Source: Actinomycetaceae bacterium
GTDB taxonomy: Bacteria; Actinomycetota; Actinomycetes; Actinomycetales; Actinomycetaceae
Direction of reading: 5' to 3'
Length of the DNA stretch: 64,000 nt
Assembly: GCA_028724905.1 (NCBI GenBank)
Contig: JAQYTG010000018.1
Span: 124,001 to 188,000 of the forward strand
Shown here: piece after piece, positions 36,100 through 44,696 of the stretch
How positions within the stretch are numbered: position 1 is the stretch's first letter
Layout of the letters: the number at the start of each line of letters is the position of its first letter
Translations under genes and position numbers: made by a program
The notes under the pieces: model-generated
The model's database searches: none
Seen by the model: the letters and a program-made list of their open reading frames with translations, nothing else
Told to the model about the DNA's origin: nothing

Positions 36100-37538
36100 G
36101 CAATCGCCGTCCCACTCACTGGCGCCCTGGCCGCCATGATTCAGACCCCGCTCGGCTGGTAGCATTTGAGACGCTCATGGCAGTAGAGCTTGACGGCGCC
36201 TATGCCAATATCGAACTGCCACATCAGATTCGCCGCGCGCGACTCAATCGCCAAGATTCGGCCTATGCCACAAATTTGTGCTACGGCACACTGCGTTTAC
36301 AAGGTCGGTGGGAAGCTATTGCTAGCCATTGTCTAGATGGGCGCTCTCTGACTAGTCTCGACCCTGAGGTGCTAGTGCTGATACGCATGGGGATTCATCA
36401 GCTGCTCGGCCTTGGCACTCCTGCGCACGCGGCGATCTATGAGACCGTCACACTCGCCCGCAACGAAGTGGGGACGGGTATCTCAGGTCTGGTGAACGCC
36501 GTCTTGCACCGCGTGAGCGAGCGCAGCGAGCGGCAGTGGCGAGATCAGCTCATCGCCGATGCAGGCGGACACATCAATTCACTGCAATTCCTCTCTCAGT
36601 GGTTTTCACATCCTCAGTGGATTGTGCGGGCGATTGACGAAGCTCTCAAAGCAAATGGGCGCACCCACCGAGAGCTGTTGGCAGTGCTAGCCGCAGATAA
36701 TGAGCCAGCTTCCGTCAAACTCGCTGCTCGCGATATTTCGGTACGTGAGCTACGCGCAGATATTGAGCGCGGCCACATGAGCAGCGCTCCAGGTTCACTC
36801 GTTGATACTGCTGTGGCACTTGAGGGCGGAGACCCTGGCCGTGTCTTTGCGGTGCGCGATGCGCGTGCGGGGGTGCAAGATGAGGGCAGCCAACTCGTGG
36901 CGCGCACATTTACGGCAGTGCCAGTGGAAGGGCGCGATGAGCTATGGCTAGATATGTGCGCTGGACCAGGAGGAAAGACAGCGACTATTGCAGCAATAGC
37001 TGGCCAGCGAGGGACTCGGGTGCACGCCAATGAGCTCCATGAGCACCGCCTCGATTTGGTGGAGCAAGCTATAGCTCCGTGGAGCGATATCGTCCAGCTG
37101 CGCTGCGGTGATGGACGTGATCTTGCGCAGATGGAACCGAATACTTACGACAGGGTGCTCGTGGATGCTCCGTGCACCGGAATTGGCGCCTTGCGGCGTC
37201 GCCCCGAGGCGCGTTGGCGTAAAGAAGCTGGTGACGGCGTTGATCTAGCTGCGTTGCAAGGAGAACTGCTCGCTGCTGCATGGGCGTGTACCCGAGTCGG
37301 CGGGATCGTCATGTATTCCACGTGCTCCCCGTATGTGCGTGAGACACACGCCGTGATCAGAGGTTTTCTAGATCGCTATCCGCAAGCACGGTTGCTTGAT
37401 GCACCGAGTATTGCCAGCGGTCAGGCGCTCACAGAACTGACGGGTGTGGGAGGGCATCTGCAACTGTGGCAGGATCTGCATGGCAGCGATGCTATGTATA
37501 TGGCTATTGTGCGCAAAAATGCGGATACTAAGTGCTAG
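36096..37538 (+). CDS. rsmB: 16S rRNA m5C967 methyltransferase
   Basis: 480 residues. N-terminal NusB-like RNA-binding domain (about 15-145, with YATNLCYGTLRLQGRWE and GLVNAVLHRVSE), then a Rossmann SAM methyltransferase with DMCAGPGGKTATIAA near 286-300, VLVDAPCTGIGALRRRPEARWR near 351-372 (first Cys of the m5C pair) and MYSTCSPYVRETH (second Cys). Both catalytic cysteines are present. Coupled to fmt through ATGA, as in E. coli and actinobacteria. Confidence 0.95.
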   Translation: MSNRRPTHWRPGRHDSDPARLVAFETLMAVELDGAYANIELPHQIRRARLNRQDSAYATNLCYGTLRLQGRWEAIASHCLDGRSLTSLDPEVLVLIRMGIHQLLGLGTPAHAAIYETVTLARNEVGTGISGLVNAVLHRVSERSERQWRDQLIADAGGHINSLQFLSQWFSHPQWIVRAIDEALKANGRTHRELLAVLAADNEPASVKLAARDISVRELRADIERGHMSSAPGSLVDTAVALEGGDPGRVFAVRDARAGVQDEGSQLVARTFTAVPVEGRDELWLDMCAGPGGKTATIAAIAGQRGTRVHANELHEHRLDLVEQAIAPWSDIVQLRCGDGRDLAQMEPNTYDRVLVDAPCTGIGALRRRPEARWRKEAGDGVDLAALQGELLAAAWACTRVGGIVMYSTCSPYVRETHAVIRGFLDRYPQARLLDAPSIASGQALTELTGVGGHLQLWQDLHGSDAMYMAIVRKNADTKC

Positions 37539-37592
37539 CGTGTGAGCCAAATGGTCGCATAAGTGCAGATATGTCTATGGAGTGAGGTAGTG

Positions 37593-38258
37593 ATGAGCCT
37601 GCGGATGAGTCCTTCCATTTTAAATAGCGACTTTGCAAATTTGAGTGCAGAGCTTGCCAAGATCAGCAGTGCAGACTGGGCTCACATTGACGTGATGGAT
37701 GGGCATTTTGTGCCGAATCTGACGTTAGGGGTGCCGGTCGTTGAATCAATCGTCGCAGCTTCACCGCTGCCCGTGGATTGCCATTTGATGATCGACGATC
37801 CCGATCGTTGGGCTCCGCAGTATGTGGAGGCGGGGGCGGGTTCCGTCACGTTCCATGCTGAGGCGGCTCACGCTCCTATTCGCCTGGCGCGCGAGATTCG
37901 AGCTATGGGAGCTCGCGCGGGGATCGCCGTCAAACCTGCCACAGCCATTGAGCCGTACTTAGAACTCCTCAATGAGTTTGACATGATCTTAATTATGACG
38001 GTAGAGCCAGGGTTTGGTGGCCAAAAATTCATTGAACAGATGATGCCGAAAGTGCAACGAACCCGCGAAGCAGTGGAGAAAAGTGGGCTCGATGTGTGGA
38101 TTCAGGTAGACGGTGGAATCTCGCAGGAGACGATTGGGTTAGCGGCAGATTCCGGTGCAGATACGTTCGTGGCGGGTTCAGCGGTGTTTGGCGCCGAAAA
38201 TGCTAGCGCAGAGATTGCAGCTCTGCGTAATCTGGCGGCGAAGCACAGCTGCCGGTAG
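37593..38258 (+). CDS. rpe: Ribulose-phosphate 3-epimerase
   Basis: 221 residues. TIM-barrel epimerase interconverting ribulose-5-P and xylulose-5-P; it feeds the transketolase encoded at 61.4 kb. Signatures: [28 protein letters not shown] with metal-binding His/Asp, [23 protein letters not shown] and QVDGGIS. The start at 37593 follows TGAGGTA. Next downstream, where riboflavin genes commonly follow in actinobacteria, is the FMN riboswitch. Confidence 0.96.
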   Translation: MSLRMSPSILNSDFANLSAELAKISSADWAHIDVMDGHFVPNLTLGVPVVESIVAASPLPVDCHLMIDDPDRWAPQYVEAGAGSVTFHAEAAHAPIRLAREIRAMGARAGIAVKPATAIEPYLELLNEFDMILIMTVEPGFGGQKFIEQMMPKVQRTREAVEKSGLDVWIQVDGGISQETIGLAADSGADTFVAGSAVFGAENASAEIAALRNLAAKHSCR

Positions 38259-38385
38259 CTGCCAGTGCTGCGTGAACGTTGATACTGTTTTATTTTTTTG
38301 CACCATTCTCACACAGAGCAGACACGAACTAAGGGTGCTGTTTTACTGCCAGCGCTGCGTTCCACGTCAGAATGCTCGTGTCTCT

Positions 38386-38415
38386 TTGGGAATGACGCCG
38401 CTGAGAGCCTATACT
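38386..38415 (+). promoter_or_regulatory. Promoter of the FMN-riboswitch transcript
   Basis: TTGGGA (38386-38391), 18-nt spacer, TATACT (38410-38415). Transcription would start near 38422, a few bases before helix P1 of the riboswitch. Confidence 0.6.
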
Positions 38416-38428
38416 GAAGAAGCACACA

Positions 38429-38551
38429 CGTGCGCCAGGGTCAGTGAAAATCTGAACCGGCGGTGATAGTCCGCGAACTGAGGCAAGTCTGCTTCGGCCG
38501 ATGAGGTGAAATTCCTCAACCGACGGTGAGAGTCCGGATGGGAGGCACACG
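38429..38551 (+). ncRNA. FMN riboswitch (RFN element)
   Basis: The conserved RFN core is directly readable: GGGTCAGTGAAAATC, AACCGGCGGTGATAGTCC, GAGGTGAAATTCCTCAACC and GACGGTGAGAGTCCGGATGGGAG. P1 closes through CGTG-GCC at 38429-38436 with GGC-CACG at 38544-38551. The element binds FMN and is followed at once by a strong terminator, so high FMN should stop transcription of the permease and lipoprotein genes downstream. Confidence 0.95.
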
Positions 38552-38586
38552 GCGTGGTAACTTTCGTTACCGCGCGCTTTTGTTTT
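38552..38586 (+). terminator. Riboswitch expression-platform terminator
   Basis: Stem GCGTGGTAAC / GTTACCGCGC (one G-T pair), TTTC loop, then GCTTTTGTTTT. It starts one base after the riboswitch P1 helix. The ribosome site of the permease lies about 50 bases beyond, so control is most likely by attenuation. Confidence 0.9.
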
Positions 38587-38650
38587 CGCTATGAAGCCTG
38601 GTCACGGACGTGCACGTATATGTTCAGCACGTGATCGAGAGGCCAGATAG

Positions 38651-39412
38651 ATGAAACGAGCAGCGTGGCTTGCCCCAACTATCGTGGCTATCGTGCTGCT
38701 CGGAACGTGGGTAGTGACGACTCAGCTCGGAATCGTCCCCGCCTTTGCGCTCCCCAGTCCGTATGCGGTGATACAGCGGCTCCTCGCGGGCTTTGAGGGA
38801 GGATACCTCAGCCAGGCGCTGCTTTCCACGGTACGTGAAGCCTTTCTTGGATGCTTGGCAGCAGCTGTGCTCGGAATCCCACTGGGTGTAGCAATCGCCC
38901 ATTTCAAACTTTTCAGCGCCGCTATTGAACCTTATCTAGCGGCTTCTCAGGCTATTCCGGCCATTGCCATCGCCCCACTTCTGGTCACATGGGTGGGCTA
39001 TGGCACCACAGCAATTGTGGTGCTGTGCACAATTATGGTGATCTTCCCCGTGATTATCTCGACGGCTGTAGGAATACGCCACATCAGCAGTGAGGTGATC
39101 GGAGCGGCGCGCCTCGATGGTGCCGGTGGACTCACTCTGGTACGCCGCATCGAGATTCCGTTGGCAGGGCCAAATATCATGGCCGGCCTGCGGACGGGAT
39201 TCACGCTAGCCATGACCGGAGCCGTGGTAGGAGAGATGGTGATCGGCGGGGAGAGAGGGCTCGGCATTGAGCTCGTCAGCGCTCAGCACGTGAATGACGT
39301 CTCGGGAATGTTTGCCACGATTGTTCTGTTGGCGGCGGTGGCCGTGGGAATCTATCTCGCATTGCGCATTCTTGAAAACGCCGTTCTCAGAGCCACGCAG
39401 GAGACGGCGTGA
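38651..39412 (+). CDS. ribX: ABC transporter permease, RibX-like riboflavin uptake
   Basis: 253 residues, about six transmembrane helices, BPD_transp_1 permease related to SsuC/ThiX. The EAA coupling loop is recognisable in GAARLDGAGGLTLVRRIEIPLAGPNIMAGL near residues 155-180. An FMN riboswitch lies directly upstream, and the next gene encodes an NMT1/THI5-type binding lipoprotein, the composition described for RibXY riboflavin transporters. No ATP-binding subunit is encoded nearby. Riboflavin specificity is inferred from the riboswitch. Confidence 0.8.
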   Translation: MKRAAWLAPTIVAIVLLGTWVVTTQLGIVPAFALPSPYAVIQRLLAGFEGGYLSQALLSTVREAFLGCLAAAVLGIPLGVAIAHFKLFSAAIEPYLAASQAIPAIAIAPLLVTWVGYGTTAIVVLCTIMVIFPVIISTAVGIRHISSEVIGAARLDGAGGLTLVRRIEIPLAGPNIMAGLRTGFTLAMTGAVVGEMVIGGERGLGIELVSAQHVNDVSGMFATIVLLAAVAVGIYLALRILENAVLRATQETA

Positions 39413-39493
39413 ACTCACGTGACCTCATCAGTTTAAGCTACCAGGCTACGGCTATCTGCTGTAGCACCGATGTGTTATCGAGAAAGGAACATC

Positions 39494-40513
39494 ATGAACA
39501 AGCGGATACGCGCCACTATTGCTGCGATAGGAGCAGGGCTACTGGCGTTAGCTGGCTGCGCTGGCCCTACAGACGGAGCCACTGGCAACGGTGCCGATAC
39601 CGGCTCGTCTGCGGAGAAAACTATAACGGTGGGTCTCACCTACGTGCCAGACGTTCAATTCGCACCGCTCTATGTGGCAGCCGAAAAGGGATACTTCAAA
39701 GATCGCGGCCTGGACGTGCGTTTGCGCCATCACGGTGCGCAAGAATCCTTGCTTGGGGCGCTTGCTGCGGGGGAGGAAGACATCGTTTTTGCCGGTGGGG
39801 ATGAGATGCTCCAAGGGCGCTCCACGGGGATTGACGTCGTCAATTGGGCAACAATGTATCAACGCTATCCCGCCGTGCTGATCGTATCGGAAGATTCCGG
39901 CGTCACGGCGTGGGAAGATCTAGCTGGAAAGACGGTGGGTTTGCCGGGGGAGTATGGCGAGAATTACTACGGTTTGCTCGCTGCGCTCAAGGATCATGGC
40001 TTAGAAGTCAAAGTTAGCGTGAAATCTATCGGATATACGCAGACCGCCGCCATACAAAATAAGCAGGTGGACGGGGTGATTGGTTTTGCCAACAACGACG
40101 TGATCGCTATGGAAAACGCCGGCTTAAAGGTGCGCTCGATTCCGCTTGTATCGGGGGATTTGCCACTGATCGGAGTGGGATTTGGCTCGTTGAGTACTAA
40201 TATCCGCCCAGAGGTCTACAAAGAGTTCTTGGCAGCTGTAGAGCAGGGCATGCACAGCGCACAGCAAGATCCAGAGGGGACGCTTGCGATCACCGAAAAG
40301 CAGGTGCCCTCACTAGCTGATCCCGACAAGCGCGCCGTGGCCGAGAAAGTGTTGAAAGCCACGTTGGAGCTCTATGAGGGCAGCGAGGTTTTCGGGCAGC
40401 AAGATAGCTCTAAGTGGGAGGCGATGGCTCAGTTTATGCTCGATCAGGGGCTTATCGACAAGGCCGTGCCAGCCAAGGAGGCGTTCACTACTGAGGTGGT
40501 GTCGGCCAGCTGA
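39494..40513 (+). CDS. ribY: Substrate-binding lipoprotein, RibY-like (NMT1/THI5 family)
   Basis: 339 residues. N-terminal lipoprotein signal with lipobox LALAGC (Cys near residue 21), then a low-complexity linker. The mature domain starts TITVGLTYVPDVQFAPLYVAAEKGYFKDRGLDV, the NMT1/THI5-like solute-binding signature shared with aliphatic-sulfonate, pyrimidine and RibY proteins, with GEEDIVFAGGDEML further on. AAAGGA precedes the ATG. Together with the riboswitch-controlled permease it should capture riboflavin outside the membrane; pyrimidine or sulfonate binding is the alternative from family alone. Lgt/Lnt processing is expected, and lnt is in this window. Confidence 0.8.
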   Translation: MNKRIRATIAAIGAGLLALAGCAGPTDGATGNGADTGSSAEKTITVGLTYVPDVQFAPLYVAAEKGYFKDRGLDVRLRHHGAQESLLGALAAGEEDIVFAGGDEMLQGRSTGIDVVNWATMYQRYPAVLIVSEDSGVTAWEDLAGKTVGLPGEYGENYYGLLAALKDHGLEVKVSVKSIGYTQTAAIQNKQVDGVIGFANNDVIAMENAGLKVRSIPLVSGDLPLIGVGFGSLSTNIRPEVYKEFLAAVEQGMHSAQQDPEGTLAITEKQVPSLADPDKRAVAEKVLKATLELYEGSEVFGQQDSSKWEAMAQFMLDQGLIDKAVPAKEAFTTEVVSAS

Positions 40514-40525
40514 TAGAAATTCTTA

Positions 40526-40537
40526 TAGACTGGCACT
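40526..40537 (+). promoter_or_regulatory. -10-like element of hisE, leaderless layout
   Basis: TAGACT at 40526-40531, six bases, then ATG at 40538. No Shine-Dalgarno, and independent of the riboswitch unit. Confidence 0.5.
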
Positions 40538-40801
40538 ATGAAAACTTTTGACCAGCTTTTTGACGAACTCTCAGATAAGGCAGCTACCCGCCCTGCGGAT
40601 TCCGGCACCGTGAATGAACTCGATGCCGGAATCCACGCTATTGGAAAGAAAATTGCGGAGGAAGCCGGTGAAGTCTGGCTGGCAGCTGAATACCAAAGCG
40701 ACGACGAGCTCGCCGAAGAGGTATCGCAGCTCCTCTATCATCTGCAGGTGATGCTGCTAGCTCGCGGGCTCACGCTCAAGGACGTCTACCGATACCTGTA
40801 G
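40538..40801 (+). CDS. hisE: Phosphoribosyl-ATP pyrophosphatase
   Basis: 87 residues, all-alpha MazG-like fold. Second step of histidine synthesis. The metal-binding pattern is clear: [15 protein letters not shown] near residues 37-51 and [19 protein letters not shown] near 55-73. Paired with hisG as in many actinobacteria. Probably leaderless. Confidence 0.94.
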   Translation: MKTFDQLFDELSDKAATRPADSGTVNELDAGIHAIGKKIAEEAGEVWLAAEYQSDDELAEEVSQLLYHLQVMLLARGLTLKDVYRYL

Positions 40802-40898
40802 ATGAGGTCGCACTAGACGTTTAGGTATGCCATTAGATATTTAGAGGTAGTCGTGACGTCACGCCCATGTCCGTCACTCAGGTATGAAAGGCAGAGAT

Positions 40899-41744
40899 AT
40901 GCTGCGTATTGCCGTGCCCAATAAGGGTGCACTTTCCGAACCGTCCATCTCAATGCTGAAAGAGGCGGGCTACCACCAGCGGCGCTCCACTCGGGAACTC
41001 TCCTTTTACGACGGCGAAAATGGCGTGGAATTTTTCTACATCCGTCCGCGTGACGTCGCCGTCTACGTTGGAGCGGGCACTGTGGATGTGGGGATCACTG
41101 GACGCGATTTGCTGTTGGATTCTGGCGCTCATGCACTCGAGCATCGCCGTCTTAACTTCGCGCGTTCTACGTTCCGTTTCGCTGCTCCCGAGCACACGGC
41201 ACAATGCGTGCAGGATCTGCAGGGCAAACGCATTGCAACCTCTTACGATCATTTACTGCGTGAATACCTCACCAAACAGCAGGTACAGGCCGAGGTGGTG
41301 CACCTCGATGGAGCGGTGGAGTCTTCCGTTCGTCTGGGAATTGCAGATGCGATTGCGGACGTCGTAGAAACTGGCACCACGCTGCGGGCTGCAGGACTTG
41401 CAGTTTTCGGCGATCCACTGTTGGAGTCTGAGGCCGTGTTGATTCGTCGTGACGGTGCTGAAGTGACCCCTGAGCTGCGGATTCTCGACGGCAGGCTAGA
41501 GGGCGTCATTATGGCGCGCTCATACGTAGTGATGGATTACGATTGCCATCAGGATTTATTGGCGCAGGCCGTACAAGTAGCTCCTGGATATCAGAGCCCG
41601 ACGATTTCCCCGCTGCACGAAGAGGGATGGTTTGCTGTGCGCACAATGGTGGAGCGGGCGAAGATGAACGCCGTCATGGATGAGCTACACGCTATCGGGG
41701 CTCGTGGCATTATCGTGACGCCGATCCTCACCTCGCGCATCTGA
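40899..41744 (+). CDS. hisG: ATP phosphoribosyltransferase, long form
   Basis: 281 residues. First and feedback-controlled step of histidine synthesis. The catalytic domain starts MLRIAVPNKGALSEPSISML; GITGRDLLLDSG and the PRPP-binding ADAIADVVETGTTLRAAGL motif near residues 152-170 follow. The C-terminal domain (MVERAKMNAVMDELHAIGARGIIVTPI) is the ACT-like histidine-binding part of HisG-L, so no HisZ is needed. Start chosen at 40899, after GAAAGGCAGAG. Confidence 0.95.
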   Translation: MLRIAVPNKGALSEPSISMLKEAGYHQRRSTRELSFYDGENGVEFFYIRPRDVAVYVGAGTVDVGITGRDLLLDSGAHALEHRRLNFARSTFRFAAPEHTAQCVQDLQGKRIATSYDHLLREYLTKQQVQAEVVHLDGAVESSVRLGIADAIADVVETGTTLRAAGLAVFGDPLLESEAVLIRRDGAEVTPELRILDGRLEGVIMARSYVVMDYDCHQDLLAQAVQVAPGYQSPTISPLHEEGWFAVRTMVERAKMNAVMDELHAIGARGIIVTPILTSRI

Positions 41745-41808
41745 GCGGCGCAGCGCCATAGCCAGCGTGCCGCCACTCTCGAAAGCGGCTATCGACAAAA
41801 TTATCCTG

Positions 41809-41836
41809 CCGATACGATCAATCCGATACAATCAAT
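41809..41836. repeat. Tandem 14-bp repeat upstream of pafBC
   Basis: CCGATACGATCAAT and CCGATACAATCAAT are adjacent, one mismatch. A third ATCAAT, extended to ATCAATCGG, is at 41845-41853. About 75-115 bp above the start codon; possible regulator site. Confidence 0.5.
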
Positions 41837-41911
41837 CAGTCGTTATCAATCGGTGCGGCGTTGATCGGCGCGAGATATCCGTGCACAGATGGTGCTGCAG
41901 CGCCATTGAGC

Positions 41912-41923
41912 TAAACTGAGACT
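41912..41923 (+). promoter_or_regulatory. -10-like element of pafBC, leaderless layout
   Basis: TAAACT at 41912-41917, six bases, then ATG at 41924. No Shine-Dalgarno. Confidence 0.5.
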
Positions 41924-44380
41924 ATGACACAGAGGGGTAGGCCGAAACGGGCAAGAGACGCCGCGCACCCAGCTGTGCACGATCATCCAGGCCACCGCCG
42001 ATTCAGCTTGAAAATGGCGCTGCGCCACAGTCCGCTCTCACTCGCAGAAATTGTGCGTGATGTGCCGGTCTATCGCTATCTTGGTGAAAGCCTCACTGTT
42101 GAGGCGGTGAAAGATACTGTACGGCTAGACATCGCCACGCTGCGTGCCGGCGGAGAACTCATTGATTACCGCACGCGCAGCAAAGATGGAGAGTACGCTT
42201 ATTACCTCGACGATTCCTCTAATATCCCAGTCGATACCAGCGGGCTCAACATGGGTCTGCTCATGCCGTTATTGGATTTCAAAGGACGTTCACAGACGGA
42301 AGTATTCGCCCAGATTGGAGTACGCAAAGCCCTTGAAGCTGGACAGAGCGGTGCTGATGCGCAGCGGCCCACAGCCCGCAGACCGCTACTGACCACTGTG
42401 CCTCAGGGGCAATTTACTCCAGTGGTGGCAACAGCCATTCAGCACGGCGATCTGATCTCTATGCGCTACCAAAGCCTCAACGAATCGGCTCCCTCGCAGC
42501 GGCTCATCAAGCCACTAGCTCTTGAGGTGCATGGCGGAGAATTCTATATGCGCGCTATCAAATATGAGATGGAGGGTGATGAGCACAGGAGCCGTCATAT
42601 CCACCCCGAGACGCCTCTACGCACATACAAAGTGGCTCGAATGCTGTCGTGTGACCTCGTGCAGGCCGATGCAGCGCCGCGTGCGGACGGTGCTTTCGTG
42701 GCCGTATCTGAGGATTTTGCACCTGGAGAATCTACATCTGGCGAATGCGTCGAGAAGAATAAATACACTCCAGCTGTGGATGCTCACGGCGGAGGTAAGG
42801 CGTCGTTGTTGGCTCCGATCACAGTGGTGTTTGCGGTGCGCGCTGGCACCTGTGTGCCACTGGTAGATCGCAGTGAACCGTGCGAATGGGATGGCGCGAG
42901 TCAAACCGTCAGGCCACTCGTCGCTACCGGCCATGCTAAAGCAAACCTTGCTGAAGCACACCATGTTGAAGCACATAAAGCGCTCGCCAAACAGTCAGCT
43001 GCGTCACTACCTCAGCCCTACTCTCTGCCGGAATCCTGCCCCTCACCAGAACGCTACTCCTCACCGGTATGGCGCTACTATCTCCTGCGTGACGTCAATC
43101 GGCTCAGTTTTTTAGAGGAGTGCGGATTCTATGGGCGTGATCTGAGAGTCGTGGCTCCCGTGGACTACGCCCGCGACGTCCAGCAGCGCTGTGAACACGC
43201 TGCTCGCATAGTGAGCGCGCCAGCGCAGCCACATCCGACTGCCACGAACATCACTGCGGATACCACCAGCACGGTGCATCCAGTACCCCAAGACGCAACT
43301 GGAGGCACGTCGTCACGCACAACAAACTCGATGCCGCAGATGCAGAGCCAGGCAGCTCCGCCCACTCAAGCTGTCGATGCTAGCGTGCCCCGCCGAGAGT
43401 CGTATTTTACCTATTTGCTGCGCCACGGCCCTACCACGTTGAAAGAGCTGGCTACGCATTTTTCCTTAGTTCCGCTCATGGTGCGCCGTGAATTGCGCGA
43501 TCTCTTTACCACTGAGATCGTGGTGGATGGCCAGCCACAGGCGCTCTATGATTTGGTCATGCCACCGTGGGAAGAGGGGCAGCCCATTGACGACACCTGG
43601 GTGATTGAAGCTCGAAGAAATACTGCCTGGGGTGACGATCCAGGCAGCTATCCGGTAGCGAGTTTTACCTTGGCAGAAGTGATATCGCTGCTGGGAGCTA
43701 TAGACTCCTTGCTCGCGGTGGCTGTAGGAGATCATCAGCGCGCTCTGCTCGATATGCGCGCGGTCTTTGTTCAAGCTGCACGGACATCAGGATATGGAGA
43801 TGCCATCTGGGAGCCGCCCACTGCACGCTTCGCTCCGGCTATTGCCAACTCTATCTTTGCTGCTATTGAGCAGCGCAATGCCATCATTATCAGCTATTGG
43901 CAAGCCCACCCACAGGGCGGCGCAACATATAGGCAAGAGCACATTCACCCCTTTGCCATCGATCCCGCCATCAATCCACTGCTCGTAGCTGCTAATGGAC
44001 GTGGGGAGCTACGCACGTTCCGGCTTGATCGTATCTCTGACGTCACGCCCACAGATGAATATGCCAAAAAGATGCAGGTGCGCACCTGGTCTACAAGTTA
44101 TAGAGTGACGCCGAAGCACTTTACGGGTACCCCTGTGCAGCTTGTGTGCAGCCCAGGAGCGCGATGGTTACGTGAAGAACTTCCTGAAGCTCGAATGGAG
44201 GTAGACGCTGAGAATCATCAGCTCGTTATCTCTGCCACCGTGCACAATCTGCAGTGGCTGCGAACGCTACTCGTGCGACTGGGCGCGGATTGCATAGCGC
44301 TGCAACCTGAAAGCGTGTGCAGACAGCTAGCTCCGGCATTATCAGCCATAGCACATACGTACAGCGGGGGAGAGCCGTAG
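41924..44380 (+). CDS. pafBC: Fused PafB-PafC WYL-domain transcriptional activator
   Basis: 818 residues. Two WYL regulators in one chain. Half 1: winged helix (about 30-90), WYL core near 175-235 (GDLISMRYQSLNESAPSQRLIKPLALEVHGGEFYMRAI). A Pro/Ser/Thr/Ala-rich linker covers about 425-485. Half 2: winged helix beginning YFTYLLRHGPTTLKELATHFSL, WYL core with AIIISYWQAHPQGGATYRQEHIHPFAIDP, and WCX tail. PafBC drives the LexA-independent DNA damage response in mycobacteria, and fused forms are known in Arthrobacter. This one is longer, with an extra insertion at about 245-300. The helY-lnt-rbpA run follows as in mycobacteria. No pafA or prcAB here. Confidence 0.88.
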   Translation: MTQRGRPKRARDAAHPAVHDHPGHRRFSLKMALRHSPLSLAEIVRDVPVYRYLGESLTVEAVKDTVRLDIATLRAGGELIDYRTRSKDGEYAYYLDDSSNIPVDTSGLNMGLLMPLLDFKGRSQTEVFAQIGVRKALEAGQSGADAQRPTARRPLLTTVPQGQFTPVVATAIQHGDLISMRYQSLNESAPSQRLIKPLALEVHGGEFYMRAIKYEMEGDEHRSRHIHPETPLRTYKVARMLSCDLVQADAAPRADGAFVAVSEDFAPGESTSGECVEKNKYTPAVDAHGGGKASLLAPITVVFAVRAGTCVPLVDRSEPCEWDGASQTVRPLVATGHAKANLAEAHHVEAHKALAKQSAASLPQPYSLPESCPSPERYSSPVWRYYLLRDVNRLSFLEECGFYGRDLRVVAPVDYARDVQQRCEHAARIVSAPAQPHPTATNITADTTSTVHPVPQDATGGTSSRTTNSMPQMQSQAAPPTQAVDASVPRRESYFTYLLRHGPTTLKELATHFSLVPLMVRRELRDLFTTEIVVDGQPQALYDLVMPPWEEGQPIDDTWVIEARRNTAWGDDPGSYPVASFTLAEVISLLGAIDSLLAVAVGDHQRALLDMRAVFVQAARTSGYGDAIWEPPTARFAPAIANSIFAAIEQRNAIIISYWQAHPQGGATYRQEHIHPFAIDPAINPLLVAANGRGELRTFRLDRISDVTPTDEYAKKMQVRTWSTSYRVTPKHFTGTPVQLVCSPGARWLREELPEARMEVDAENHQLVISATVHNLQWLRTLLVRLGADCIALQPESVCRQLAPALSAIAHTYSGGEP

Positions 44381-44696
44381 CGGATCTCAACGTGAACGTG
44401 GAGAATGGCTGAGCTAGCCGTAAACGCGCTAGCGGCTCCGATAGCACCGCGTCACCCCAATGCGTAGGCCGGTTCGCGTGTAAGTGGATTGCCGTCACGC
44501 CGCGAAGCACGACGCACGATGCGCGCATCTGCGGGCGATAGCGCTGTAGGCGGGGAGTGCTCGGTCGTAAAAAGCGATGCTGTCACAAGAAAGGTGATGC
44601 CGTTACGAAAAAGACCGTCACAAAAATTAGTGCGTTGCGTCGTGAGGAAAAATAGAGACAGCTCATAACTGGGCATGAACGTTACAGAAAGGTGGG
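44381..44696. other. pafBC-dagK gap
   Basis: 316 bp without a gene. Around 44566-44650 short units such as GTCGTAAAAAGCGATGC, GTCACAAGAAAG, GTTACGAAAAAG and GTCACAAAAATTAG recur at irregular spacing. No clear promoter or terminator. Confidence 0.4.

Noticed and set aside
39409..39804. 131-codon plus-strand frame at the permease-lipoprotein junction
   Set aside because: It overlaps the lipoprotein gene in another frame; the lipoprotein has a signal peptide, lipobox and ribosome site.
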